A stretch of 40,800 nt of DNA from NCBI RefSeq assembly GCF_003854275.1, contig NZ_QTQP01000057.1:1-40800 (forward strand). Reading direction: 5' to 3'. Below are positions 15,658-23,667 of this stretch, piece by piece (position 1 is the first letter of the stretch; the number at the start of each line of letters is the position of its first letter). The DNA comes from Burkholderia sp. Bp8963 (GTDB lineage Bacteria > Pseudomonadota > Gammaproteobacteria > Burkholderiales > Burkholderiaceae). A program made the position numbers and the translations under genes. The notes below the pieces were generated by a model. The model did not search any database and had not been told where the DNA came from. It was given only the letters and a program-made list of their open reading frames with translations.

Positions 15658-15996
15658 TTGCATACCCCGCGCGGTGAAGGCGAACCGGGCCGATATCAAA
15701 GTCCACAACTCGAAGCTGGCGCTCTTCAATCGTTCATTTCCCGGTTTGCGCCGTTCTTCGCCAGCGATGCGCGTTTCGATCTCTGGGTGCACTCGCCCGG
15801 TTCCCAAGGCACGATTGTCTGGGACCGCCACGATCTTATCTATGGCTACGGTCCAATCGAGTGTTTTCGCCGTGGTCTCGGTTCAATCGGATTCTACGAA
15901 GGCAGGCCTGGCGTCCCGAGCCCACACATGCATCACGACCGCCAAGAGCTGGATGGAGATGCAATGGCTCTGCTGTCTACATACTCCTGGCAGTAA
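15658..15996 (+). CDS. Hypothetical protein, about 112 aa, start uncertain
   Basis: The frame contains protein-like sequence: FISRFAPFFASDARFDLWVH, VWDRHDLIYGYGPIECFRRG and a C-terminal MHHDRQELDGDAMALLSTYS. No good ATG or ribosome site is present; TTG at 15658 is the first reasonable codon. An adjacent frame upstream (ATG 15582, MHKLDWQPAEEW) also looks coding and ends at 15677, so the gene may be frameshifted near 15655. Family not recognised. Confidence 0.4.
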   Translation: MHTPRGEGEPGRYQSPQLEAGALQSFISRFAPFFASDARFDLWVHSPGSQGTIVWDRHDLIYGYGPIECFRRGLGSIGFYEGRPGVPSPHMHHDRQELDGDAMALLSTYSWQ

Positions 15997-16122
15997 TCTC
16001 CGCTGCGGCCGGAGGACGAACAGTGAACGCGTATCACATGAGGTTCGAGCGCCCGAACCCGCGATATCGCGTCGTCACACCACGCCGGACGACCGCCGCC
16101 AGGCGGCCGTCCGTCAGGCACA

Positions 16123-16984
16123 TCAACTCCGGCGCGCTGTGAGCCACTCCGCCGGCTTCGGCGGCTTGCCGACCACGCGGACCTCGCCAATGTTGCCGAA
16201 GAAGCCGTCCGTCCCACAGCATCTTGCCGTAGGGCACCTCGAGCGGGCTGACGCCGTCCTTGTCGATGTTGAGGAACTGGTGGTTGACCAGGATCACGGG
16301 CAGCGTGGGGTTGTCCCGGATGACCTTGTTGGCCCACGCGAGACCGTCGTCGGAAATGCGCCAGGACAGCGACAGCACCAGGAACTTCTGCCCTTCGGCG
16401 GTGAACACGCGGTATTCGTGAAAGCCGCTGGGATCGCGCCCGCCGAAGGTGGCCTGGCGCTTCGCGCGCGCCGTGCCGAACCACTGCAGGTACCGTTCCT
16501 TGGTGAGGTCGCGCTGCTTGTCGGTCGCGCTTCCCTGGCTGCTGGCGTCGACGTAGTCGCGGACGAGAATGACGTCGTGGTTGCCGGCGAGAATCGAGTA
16601 GGGCACCTTGGCGTTCTCCAGCACCTGCATCGCGCTGTTGGCCACCATCCACTGCGCTTCCTTGCTCTGCTGGTCGACCACGTCGCCCAGGTGGATCAGG
16701 AACGGGATGTTCAGCGTCGCGGCGTTGCTCGCCACCCATTGGGTCTGCGCGCGGAACGGCTCGCTGCCGTATTTGCGGATGAGCTGCCGGTTCTTGGCGA
16801 CCGTGGCATAACGGGCATAGAACTGAGTGTCGGGCAGCACGGCCAGCGCGAAGCTGGAGACCGCTTTCGACGCGCCCGGCTGGGGCGTGGGCTGAGCCGG
16901 CGGCTGAGTGCCGGTGCCCGGACTGCCGTCGCAGCCGCAGCCGCAGCCGGCCAGCAGCGTCGTGCACTGTACGCTCGGCCACAT
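16123..16984 (-). pseudogene. Metallophosphoesterase, copy 1, internally deleted
   Basis: The catalytic half is good: LAVLPDTQFYARYA, LIHLGDVVDQQ, GNHDVI and ILVNHQFLN are the metal-ligand blocks of calcineurin-like phosphoesterases. After PYGKMLWDG (about 16210) the frame breaks; the next frame gives GFFGNIGEVRVVGKPPKPAE and ends TARRS at 16123, which I take as the very end of a C-terminal LamG-like domain. The middle of the gene has therefore been lost with a frame change (GGACGGAC at the joint). The N-terminus (LLAGCGCGCDGS) keeps a lipobox-like cysteine but no complete signal peptide. It shares 195 nearly identical bases with copy 2. Confidence 0.65.
16555..16749. repeat. 195-bp direct repeat, copy A
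   Basis: Bases 16555-16749 match 19264-19458 in the same orientation with about five differences. Both lie in metallophosphoesterase coding sequence (VASNAATLNIPFLIHLGDVV to GNHDV). The repeats flank the FitAB pair and the broken IS3 element, so recombination between them would delete about 2.7 kb. Confidence 0.85.
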
Positions 16985-17204
16985 GTCACTGGGTACGACG
17001 TCGATCTACGTGTAGTCGGAAGAAGCGCGTATGCGCTGGGAGGCCGCGAAATATCACGCGCGACTTGCGGGTGCGAAAGGTGAGAGTGGGGATGGCACTA
17101 CCGTGGTTCGTCAACGCGGTCGGAAGTGCGGTCGTAGATTGCCCGGTGGCGGACACTGCGGCCGAACGCGTAAACGGTGGCAAATCGGCGCCAGATTAGA
17201 TATC

Positions 17205-17252
17205 GTCATTGAAATGACCGGCATCATTTTATACAATATCATCATTGATGAT
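17205..17252 (+). promoter_or_regulatory. Palindromic operator candidate of the fitAB-like pair
   Basis: A perfect palindrome ATCATCATTGATGAT lies at 17238-17252, 15 bases before the antitoxin start. A second dyad, GTCATT-GA-AATGAC, is at 17205-17218. A TATACAAT at 17230-17237 between them is a likely -10 box. This fits autoregulation by an RHH antitoxin. Confidence 0.6.
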
Positions 17253-17267
17253 TGACGGGGGCGATCC

Positions 17268-17516
17268 GTGGCAGCAATGACCATTCGAGATCTGGACGAG
17301 CCACTTAAGACACGGTTGCGTGTCCAGGCCGCCAAGCACGGCCAATCAATGGAGGCGGAGGCGCGCGATATCTTGCGCAGTGCATTGGCGGTGGAGCCGC
17401 CGCAGGGTGACTCACTGGTGGCGTCGATTCGCCAGCGTGTGGCCGCAATCGGAGGCGTGGAACTCGAGTTGCCGACGCGGGAGCCGATTCGAGAGCTGGG
17501 CGGTTTCGGCTCATGA
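17268..17516 (+). CDS. fitA: FitA-type antitoxin (Arc-like RHH)
   Basis: 82 aa. AAMTIRDLDEPLKTRLRVQA followed by KHGQSMEAEARDILRSAL is the FitA/VapB ribbon-helix-helix signature. The C-terminal part (ELELPTREPIRELGGFGS) fits the toxin-wrapping tail. The start is a GTG at 17268 behind GGGGGCG; an ATG three codons in (17277) is an alternative. The stop overlaps the toxin start by four bases. Two dyads lie just upstream. Confidence 0.85.
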   Translation: MAAMTIRDLDEPLKTRLRVQAAKHGQSMEAEARDILRSALAVEPPQGDSLVASIRQRVAAIGGVELELPTREPIRELGGFGS

Positions 17517-17929
17517 TCGTCCTCGATACCAATGTTTTGTCCGAACTCATCAAGCCGGCGCCCAATGAACGAGTGATCGCATGGTTCGGTCGGCAGTCTC
17601 GACTCGCGCTGTTCACGACGACCCTCACGCGCGGCGAAATGCAGTACGGCGTCCGTTTGCTGCCGACCGGTACGCGGCGTGAAGCACTCGCAACTGCGGT
17701 CCGTGCGATCTTCGATGTCGATTTTTCGGGGCGAGTCCTCAGCTTTGATTGGGATGCAGCTGACACCTATGCCCAAATCGCGAGCGAGCGACGTCTGGCG
17801 GGTGCGCCGGTTAGTCAGATCGACGCGATGATTGCCGCGATCGCACGCGCGCACGGTGCGACGGTAGCGACCCGTAACGTGAAAGACTTTGTAGGCTGCG
17901 GTGTGGAGTTGATCGACCCGTGGAATTAA
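17513..17929 (+). CDS. fitB: FitB/VapC-type PIN-domain toxin
   Basis: 138-aa PIN-domain ribonuclease. All metal ligands are present: Asp5 in MIVLDTN, Glu42 in TRGEMQYG, Asp104 in SQIDAMIAA, and Asp125 in ATRNVKDF. PIN toxins of this type cut RNA and are held by the RHH antitoxin. The gene is intact and starts inside the antitoxin stop. Together with the antitoxin it sits between two metallophosphoesterase fragments, which suggests arrival by insertion. Confidence 0.88.
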   Translation: MIVLDTNVLSELIKPAPNERVIAWFGRQSRLALFTTTLTRGEMQYGVRLLPTGTRREALATAVRAIFDVDFSGRVLSFDWDAADTYAQIASERRLAGAPVSQIDAMIAAIARAHGATVATRNVKDFVGCGVELIDPWN

Positions 17930-18194
17930 TCTGAAGCCCGCTCGACGGTTGACGGGAGTATGTATGTTGATCGAGCTATTTGGGAAGGCGAATCGCCAGT
18001 CTGATGTGCGCAATAGCTGGGACCAGCGAGTTGAAGTAACGTAGCGGCACCGGCCGATGTCGCGACGTCGCCCTCTTCGAACTGCCCCGAGGCGCTGATG
18101 GCTGAAAACGTGCAGTTCGTTTCGTTTGCTTTGCCCGTGGAGATCGCGCCCAAACAGGTGCCCTCGTCGTTGCACGACTTCGTGAGGCTTCTCG

Positions 18195-19212
18195 CGACAG
18201 CAACTCCGCTTCGAGTGTGCCGAAGAATGATTCGCACATGGCGTTGTCGTAGGCGTCGCCGGCCGTCCCCATCGACGGTTGCACGCGTGCTTCGCGACAG
18301 CGCCGCCCGAAGGCAATGGACGTGTATTGGGCACCCTTGGTCGGAATGATGAATCACATGCTCGGGACGACGCTGCGCAAGCGCCATATCGAGCGCTCGC
18401 AGCATGAGCTCCGTGTACAGATGGTTGGACATCGCCCAGTCCACGCACGGCGACTGAAGACATCGAGCACCACCGCCAGGTACAGGAATCCCTCGCTCGT
18501 TGGTATGTAGGTGGCGTCTGCCACCCACAGTACGTCAGGCCCATCGGCACTGAAGTGACGGCGTACGAGATCAGGTGCGCGCCGTGCCCCCGCGCGTTGC
18601 CGCGTGGTACGTGGCCAGCGCCGTCGGCTTGCGCCACAAAGCCCTGCCATGCGCATCAGGCGCGCCACCCGCTTGCGTCCCACGTGCACGCCTTCACGCG
18701 CAAGTTGCGCATGGATACGGGGTGCCCCATACGTGCCGCGCGAACTCGCGTGCAGCGTACGGATAGCGCCAGCAGCTGCGCATCACTGCATGCGTGGCGC
18801 GACGGTTTGCGTGCCAGCCACGCGTAGAAGCCGCTCGTGGAGACGCCGAGCAGCCGCGCCATCGTGGCAACGGGCCAGCGGGCCCGGTTCGCTCTCATGA
18901 ATCCGTACCGCCCTTCGGTGGAACGGCTCCCGTCTCCCTCGCGAACCAGGCTGCCGCGTGAGAGAGTATGTCGCGCTCCATCTCCAGCTGGCGGACCTTA
19001 CGACGCAGCCGCGTCAATTCTTGCCGCTCGGCCGTGGTCAAGCCGTCCTGGCGCACACCGGCGTCACGATCGGCCTGCGCGACCCAGTTGATGATGCTTT
19101 GCGCCGTCGGCTCGAACTCGCGCGCCAATTCCTCAGGCGTACGTTCTGCCTTTACCAGTTCCACCATCTGCGCCCGGAATTCGGCCGCGTACGGCTTCCG
19201 ATGCTTGCCCAT
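18195..19212 (-). mobile_element. IS3-family element, degenerate
   Basis: OrfA (18895-19212) is intact: 105 aa, MGKHRKPYAAEFRAQMVELV, leucine-zipper-like QELTRLRRKVRQLEMERDIL. OrfB follows in the overlapping position but is split over at least three frames: WPVATMARLLGVSTSGFYAW, then VGRKRVARLMRMAGLCG and LWVADATYIPTSEGFLYL (DDE core), then AMSNHLYTELMLRALDM with HHSDQGC, then GDAYDNAMCESFFGTLEAEL. The last 40 or so residues of OrfB are missing. The element is dead. I could not define terminal inverted repeats. Confidence 0.8.
18895..19212 (-). CDS. IS3-family transposase OrfA
   Basis: 105-aa helix-turn-helix protein of the IS3 family: EFRAQMVELVKAERTPEELA and PTAQSIINWVAQADRD form the DNA-binding part, and the C-terminal heptads (LTRLRRKVRQLEMERDIL) the oligomerisation helix. 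It ends MERDILSHAAAWFARETG, just where programmed frameshifting to OrfB would occur. Start at the ATG at 19212, preceded by GGAGGTGCC. OrfB is broken, so this product alone cannot transpose the element. Confidence 0.82.
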   Translation of the reverse strand: MGKHRKPYAAEFRAQMVELVKAERTPEELAREFEPTAQSIINWVAQADRDAGVRQDGLTTAERQELTRLRRKVRQLEMERDILSHAAAWFARETGAVPPKGGTDS

Positions 19213-19259
19213 GACGGCACCTCCATCGGGCGGCCAGGAGGCCTCTCAATGATTATCAA

Positions 19260-19653
19260 CTTCAGTCGCGGTCGAGAACGACGTCGTGGTTGCCGGCGAG
19301 AATCGAGTAGGGCACCTTGGCGTTCTCCAGCACCTGCATCGCGCTGTCGGCTACCATCCACTGCGCTTCCTTGCTCTGCTGGTCGACCACGTCGCCCAGG
19401 TGGATCAGGAACGGGATGTTCAGCGTCGCGGCGTTGCTCGCCGCCCATTGGGTCTGCGTGCGGCCGCCGGCAGTTTGGCGAGCTGCTTCGTGGCGCCGGG
19501 CAGGCCGTCCACGTAGGTCAGGAAGGCTTCGGCTTGTTGGGCCGCCGGCGTCGACTGCGGGCCGCCATCGCCGCCGTAGGAGGCCAGGGAGAGCGCGGTG
19601 GAAAACGGGAGGAGCGAATACGCGCCAATCTGGCGTTTGGTATAGCGAGTCAC
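19260..19653 (-). pseudogene. Metallophosphoesterase, copy 2, N-terminal fragment
   Basis: From a GTG at 19653 the frame reads MTRYTKRQIGAYSLLPFSTA, a signal peptide whose lipobox position has Tyr (SLASYGGDGG) where an acylated Cys would be expected. It continues to GLPGATKQLAKLPAA, then breaks near 19470 and resumes in another frame as RTQTQWAASNAATLNIPFLI up to GNHDVVLDRD at about 19264. About 50 residues containing the first metal-ligand block (PDTQF) are deleted, and everything beyond GNHD is cut off by the IS3 element. It is non-functional and a sister of the copy at 16123-16984. Confidence 0.65.
19264..19458. repeat. 195-bp direct repeat, copy B
   Basis: Second copy of the segment at 16555-16749, with about five base differences (for example TTGGCC versus TCGGCT, and CCACCC versus CCGCCC). 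It sits directly beside the upstream end of the IS3 remnant. Confidence 0.85.
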
Positions 19654-19659
19654 GGTCGA

Positions 19660-20178
19660 CTTTGGAGATTGTGAATCCGCACATATCTTTCACGACGCTG
19701 ATTAAAAATGTATTTCTTGTATGTTGCAAAATAGTTTCAATTGGATGGGAAAGCTTTCCGTGCGTCAGCTTTGTTCTTCGGATTCCGGACGAACAAGCCT
19801 GCCGGCGAATCTTGGGAAGCGCGCGTCAGCCGGACGCCTTGGTGCTGTCCGGCGAGGTGGTGTGGAGCGGGCTCACGCGTGTCACTCGGTATCGACTCGC
19901 GGGCATTTCCGCAGTCGCCCGCGTCCCGGAACCGATCGGGAGTTGTTTTCAACAGAGGAAAGCGCCTCGGAATCCCCTACGCTTGGCCGTGGCCAACCCG
20001 CCGTCGAACCGATTCCCCCCAGGGAAAAGGTCGGCTGACTGGCTGGATGGATCCGAATTCAATTGGCTTGCAGACGACCTCGATGCTGCTGGAATGCTCC
20101 TGGGGCCGCCATGCGTATGCGCCGTAGTATTTACGCTGCTGACGTTGAACGGAGTCCCTCTAATGCAAGGTCGGATGG
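19660..20178. other. Non-coding stretch between phosphoesterase fragment and nucleotidyltransferase
   Basis: About 500 bases. 19660-19750 is AT-rich and probably the old promoter of the phosphoesterase gene. The rest shows only frames with skewed, arginine/tryptophan/cysteine-rich composition and no recognisable family. No tRNA-like fold or direct repeats were seen. Confidence 0.4.
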
Positions 20179-20211
20179 GTTACCCACTAGTATTAATTTG
20201 TAGTGGGTAAC
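20179..20211. promoter_or_regulatory. Palindrome 1 upstream of the nucleotidyltransferase
   Basis: Perfect inverted repeat: GTTACCCACTA at 20179-20189 and TAGTGGGTAAC at 20201-20211, with an 11-base spacer. The same half-site occurs again in palindrome 2, about 65 bases downstream centre to centre. The AT-rich spacer and repetition fit a protein-binding operator rather than a terminator. Confidence 0.7.
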
Positions 20212-20241
20212 TTGAGCCGCACGCCCGCCTTTCCACAGTAC

Positions 20242-20278
20242 AAGTTACCCACTAATATGTGAATTTAGTGGGCAACTT
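20242..20278. promoter_or_regulatory. Palindrome 2 at the nucleotidyltransferase start
   Basis: AAGTTACCCACTAA (20242-20255) pairs with TTAGTGGGCAACTT (20265-20278) with one mismatch across a 9-base spacer. It ends 10 bases before the favoured ATG, so a bound protein would block translation or transcription starts. The alternative GTG start (20259) lies inside the spacer. Confidence 0.7.
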
Positions 20279-20288
20279 CGATGCGACC

Positions 20289-21326
20289 ATGCTGACCTAC
20301 CATCCCGACGCGCTGCAAACGCTGTACGCCTCTTTGATCGAGTCCGCGGCTGGGCAAACGCATATCTCGCTGCAGACGCCCGGCACAGCGGCGTACAAGA
20401 CGGTCAAAGGCAACGACTACACCTATTGGCGCGTCTATAGGGCCGATGGGCAGCGCTCTGACGAAATTCTCGGGGTGACGGATGCTCCGGACACGCTCGC
20501 CAAGCTAGACCAGAAGCGTAGCGAGAGCGCGGAAGCGCGTGCGTTGGCGGAGTCGGTGAAGACACTACGAACAGCCAAGTTCGCCGTCGCGGACAACTCC
20601 TCGGCGCTCACCATCGCGTCGATCTTCAACGCGGGTCTGTTCAAGCAAGGGGCGGTCCTCGTCGGCTCACACGCCTTCGGTGCGTTGCTGAACGGCCTGG
20701 GGGTCAAACTGGCCGCGAACTACCAGACGAACGACATCGATATCGGTGCGGCTTCTCCGGTGGCGCTCGCCATTTCGGAGGATCGCAGCCTTCTGGATGT
20801 ACTCAAGGACACCGGGCTTCCATTCCTCGAGGTGCCTGGGCTCCATCCCAAGCAACCCGCAACCTCGTACAAGCGCCGCGGTTCGATGCTCAAGGTCGAT
20901 CTTCTGGTACCGGGTTCAGAGAATTACGAAACCAAGGAATTGCCCGGGCTGAAGGCCCATGCGATCGGCCTGCCGTACTTCGACTTTCTCATTTCAGAAG
21001 CAGACTCGGGATATGTGCTGGGTAAGGATCACATTGTGCCTGTACGCGTTCCGGCGCCCGCGCGCTTTGCGTTGCACAAGCTCGTTGTGAGCACGCTGCG
21101 ACCAGCCGCATTGGGCGTGAAATCGAACAAGGATCTGCAGCAGGCGGTTGTGATGCTCGCGGCAACACTGGAGCGCAATGCGGATTGGGTCGAGGCCGCG
21201 ATGGAGGCCTTGCCGCCCGCGGCGCGTTCGCGCGTCGCGCAAGCCGCCGATCATGCCATGCCTCATGCCGAGGGGTATCCGCACCTTACCGTAGACACAT
21301 TGGAGCGGCTGGTTGCGTTGGGCTGA
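20289..21326 (+). CDS. Orphan nucleotidyltransferase (GS...DxD type)
   Basis: 345 aa from the ATG at 20289 (355 from a GTG at 20259 inside a palindrome). The pol-beta-type nucleotidyltransferase core is visible: GSHAFGALLNGLG (126-138, helix-turn with Gly-Ser), NDIDIG (148-153) with Asp149 and Asp151, and the third carboxylate Asp204 in MLKVDLLVPG. A helical C-terminal part follows (FALHKLVVSTLRPAALG). The fold resembles the MNT/AbiEii group, but I cannot name a close family. No HEPN or antitoxin partner gene lies next to it; only a short AbiEii-like fragment follows. Substrate unknown; it may transfer nucleotides to protein or RNA in a defence or TA role (inference). Confidence 0.75.
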   Translation: MLTYHPDALQTLYASLIESAAGQTHISLQTPGTAAYKTVKGNDYTYWRVYRADGQRSDEILGVTDAPDTLAKLDQKRSESAEARALAESVKTLRTAKFAVADNSSALTIASIFNAGLFKQGAVLVGSHAFGALLNGLGVKLAANYQTNDIDIGAASPVALAISEDRSLLDVLKDTGLPFLEVPGLHPKQPATSYKRRGSMLKVDLLVPGSENYETKELPGLKAHAIGLPYFDFLISEADSGYVLGKDHIVPVRVPAPARFALHKLVVSTLRPAALGVKSNKDLQQAVVMLAATLERNADWVEAAMEALPPAARSRVAQAADHAMPHAEGYPHLTVDTLERLVALG

Positions 21327-21335
21327 TCGTTGGAT

Positions 21336-21512
21336 ATGCATTTTCTTTTACCGCCGGCTGATGATCAAGTAGTGGGGGGCTTTCTACGTGACAAGGACTT
21401 TCTGGTCTTTTCACCTCCGGCCTACAACACTGTAGGCGTCGACGTGTTCGATAACCGTGCGGTAGCCGTACCCTGCTATGCACCGACGCACACTTTCGTC
21501 GAGAAGCTCTGA
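21336..21512 (+). pseudogene. AbiEii-like nucleotidyltransferase fragment
   Basis: 58 residues from an ATG at 21336. The end, PCYAPTHTFVEKL, resembles the Tyr-x-Pro-x-x-TFVEKL block of AbiEii/AbiGii-type toxins, where a helix with QTI.TK normally follows; here the frame stops right after VEKL. No nucleotide-binding core is present. It is probably the leftover of a second nucleotidyltransferase gene. No ribosome site is seen. The match is recalled from memory and needs a search. Confidence 0.45.
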
Positions 21513-21710
21513 AGGGGCAGCAGCCCGCGGGCACCCGCGCACAAGGTCCTGGAACCGCTGGTCACAGACTTGTCGTGGTCCTCATCCCGCCAAAAAGGAC
21601 GACCACCCCGACGAAGCTTGGCACCGGTGTGGGCGGTTCGCTCAAAAACGAACTGTTCGGCTGTTAGTGTGTCTGTCCTTTTGAGTTCGTTTCGACTCGA
21701 AGGAACACCG

Positions 21711-23504
21711 ATGGGCACTCGACTGAAACCGGAGCCGGATGACGGCAGTACGAGAAGGGGACCGATACCCGAGTGCGATTCGACCGGCCCGTTGCGCGCA
21801 CTCGATCACGCAAGACAGGCACTGATCGCGCGCGCGACCGGCGGTTTTTCGCCAGCGGCACTCATGCTTGCATTCGCCGACTGGTTCATACATCTTCTTT
21901 CCGCACCCGGCAAACGGCTGGAACTGGCGGCGCTTGCTGCGGGCAACGTCCGGCTGATGCTGGCAGACCTGACTGACGCACAGGCCGGGAAGGGCGCGCA
22001 GCCGCTCGCGCCGATACTCCCGGAAGACGACCGTTTTGGTGCGGCTGCGTGGCAATGGGAGCCGTTCCGCTTCTGGCAGTGTGCCTTTTTGCTGAGTGAG
22101 CAATGGTGGAGCGCAGCCACCCATGAAGTGCCGGGCACGACGCGCCACCATGAAGACGTCGTATCGTTCGTCGCACGACAATGGCTCGACGTCTTCGCGC
22201 CGGCCAACTTCGTGCCGACCAACCCCGAAGTCTTGCAGCGCACCGCCGCCACCATCGGCGCCAATCTCGCGCAAGGCGCGGCCAACGCGATCGAAGACGC
22301 GTGGCGCCTCGCGTTGCGCATGCCGCCCGCCGGCGTCGAACGCTTCGAGGTCGGCGTCGACGTTGCCGCGACCCCGGGCAGTGTCGTGTTTCGCAATCGG
22401 CTGATCGAATTGATCCAGTATCGCCCGTCGACTGCCCAGGTTGCCGCCGAGCCTGTGCTGATCGTGCCTGCGTGGATCATGAAGTACTACATCCTCGATT
22501 TGTCGCGTGACAACTCGCTGATCAGGTACCTTGTCGACAACGGGCACACCGTCTTTTGCATCTCTTGGCGCAACGTCGACGAGCAGGACCGCAATCTCGG
22601 CCTCGACGACTATCGCAGCCTTGGCGTGGTGGCCGCGCTCGACGCCATTTCGCGCATCGTGCCGAACCAGAGAATTCACGCGACCGGCTACTGCCTCGGC
22701 GGGACGATCCTCGCCATCACCGCTGCCGCCTTGGCGAACGACCATGACGACCGGCTTGCTTCGGTGACGCTGTTCGCCGCGCAAACGGATTTCACGGAAC
22801 CGGGTGAACTGCAATTGTTCATCGACGAAAGCCAGGTTTACTTTCTCGAGAGCGTGATGTGGGAACGTGGCTATCTCGCCGCGCGTCAGATGGCGGCCTC
22901 GTTTCAGCTCTTGCAATCGAACGACCTGATCTGGTCGCGCGTCGTGCACGACTATCTGCTGGGCGAACGTTCGCCGATGAGCGACCTGATGGCATGGAAT
23001 GCCGATCCAACCCGCATGCCCTACCGGATGCATTCGGAGTATCTGCGCAAGCTCTTTCTGGACAACGACCTCGCTTGCGCACGATATGAAGTCGGCGGCC
23101 ATCCCGTTTCGCTGCGCAATATCCGGGCACCGATGTTCGTTGTCGGTACCGAGCGCGACCATATTGCACCCTGGCGCTCCGTCTACAAGATTCATTACTT
23201 GTCCGACACCGATGTCACCTTCGTGCTGGCGAGCGGCGGCCACAACGCAGGCATCGTCAGCGAGCCGGGACACTCGCACCGCCAGTTCCGGATCAAGTTC
23301 ACCGCCGCCGCCGAGATGAGCATCGGCCCCGACGAGTGGCTCGCCGCCGCCGACCACTGCAATGGTTCCTGGTGGCCCGCATGGACCGAATGGCTCAACG
23401 AGCATTCTTCAGCCAGCCGCGTCGTGCCGCCGCCGATCGGCTTGCCCGATGCCGACATGCCGATCCTCGCCGATGCGCCAGGCACCTACGTCTTGCGAAA
23501 GTGA
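21711..23504 (+). CDS. phaC: Class I poly(3-hydroxyalkanoate) synthase
   Basis: 597-aa cytoplasmic enzyme that polymerises (R)-3-hydroxyacyl-CoA on PHA granules. The lipase-like box is GYCLGG with the catalytic Cys328; the other triad members are Asp483 (GTERDHIAPW) and His511 (SGGHNAGIV). Typical class I blocks are present: PAWIMKYYILDLSRDNSLIR, HTVFCISWRNVDEQDRNLGL and NGSWWPAWTEWL. The ATG at 21711 has AAGGA upstream; the frame open before it is not conserved. No phaA is nearby; phaB and a phasin lie about 10 kb downstream. It stands between two orphan genes, so its transcription unit is probably single. Confidence 0.93.
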   Translation: MGTRLKPEPDDGSTRRGPIPECDSTGPLRALDHARQALIARATGGFSPAALMLAFADWFIHLLSAPGKRLELAALAAGNVRLMLADLTDAQAGKGAQPLAPILPEDDRFGAAAWQWEPFRFWQCAFLLSEQWWSAATHEVPGTTRHHEDVVSFVARQWLDVFAPANFVPTNPEVLQRTAATIGANLAQGAANAIEDAWRLALRMPPAGVERFEVGVDVAATPGSVVFRNRLIELIQYRPSTAQVAAEPVLIVPAWIMKYYILDLSRDNSLIRYLVDNGHTVFCISWRNVDEQDRNLGLDDYRSLGVVAALDAISRIVPNQRIHATGYCLGGTILAITAAALANDHDDRLASVTLFAAQTDFTEPGELQLFIDESQVYFLESVMWERGYLAARQMAASFQLLQSNDLIWSRVVHDYLLGERSPMSDLMAWNADPTRMPYRMHSEYLRKLFLDNDLACARYEVGGHPVSLRNIRAPMFVVGTERDHIAPWRSVYKIHYLSDTDVTFVLASGGHNAGIVSEPGHSHRQFRIKFTAAAEMSIGPDEWLAAADHCNGSWWPAWTEWLNEHSSASRVVPPPIGLPDADMPILADAPGTYVLRK

Positions 23505-23617
23505 AGAGCGGGACATGGACGACAAACTCTTGCGCTCTCCGCCGTTATCGCGCGACATTTTCACTTGGCGGACGTTGGGCCGAAATAGCCATTTACAGGA
23601 CAGGCTACCGTTTGTAT

Positions 23618-23667
23618 CATGCTTTCTCATGTTATTTGAGAATTCTCAATCGTCGTGAGAAAGCATG
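23618..23667. promoter_or_regulatory. 50-bp nested dyad over the ATPase start
   Basis: Outer arms CATGCTTTCTCATG (23618-23631) and CGTGAGAAAGCATG (23654-23667) match at 13 of 14 positions. An inner perfect palindrome TTGAGAATTCTCAA (23636-23649) has exactly the same centre. The hexamer TGAGAA or its complement occurs five times between 23624 and 23671. The GTG start at 23655 lies in the right outer arm, so this is probably an autoregulatory operator, or a recognition site of the ATPase. Confidence 0.75.

Noticed and set aside
15614..17083. Long plus-strand open frame of 489 codons
   Set aside because: It runs antisense over the metallophosphoesterase copy, whose minus-strand frame has the metal-binding motifs; the plus frame has skewed composition and no family.
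17926..18195. Minus-strand frame CNDEGTCLGAISTGKANETN after the IS3 OrfB remnant
   Set aside because: Looks somewhat protein-like, but there is no start, it is joined to IS sequence, and I cannot match it to anything; not called as a gene.
19317..20210. Plus-strand open frame of 297 codons over the phosphoesterase fragment
   Set aside because: Its first part is antisense to a recognisable fragment and the rest has no family or ribosome site.
21642..23405. Minus-strand open frame of 587 codons
   Set aside because: Antisense shadow of phaC; the plus strand carries the catalytic triad.
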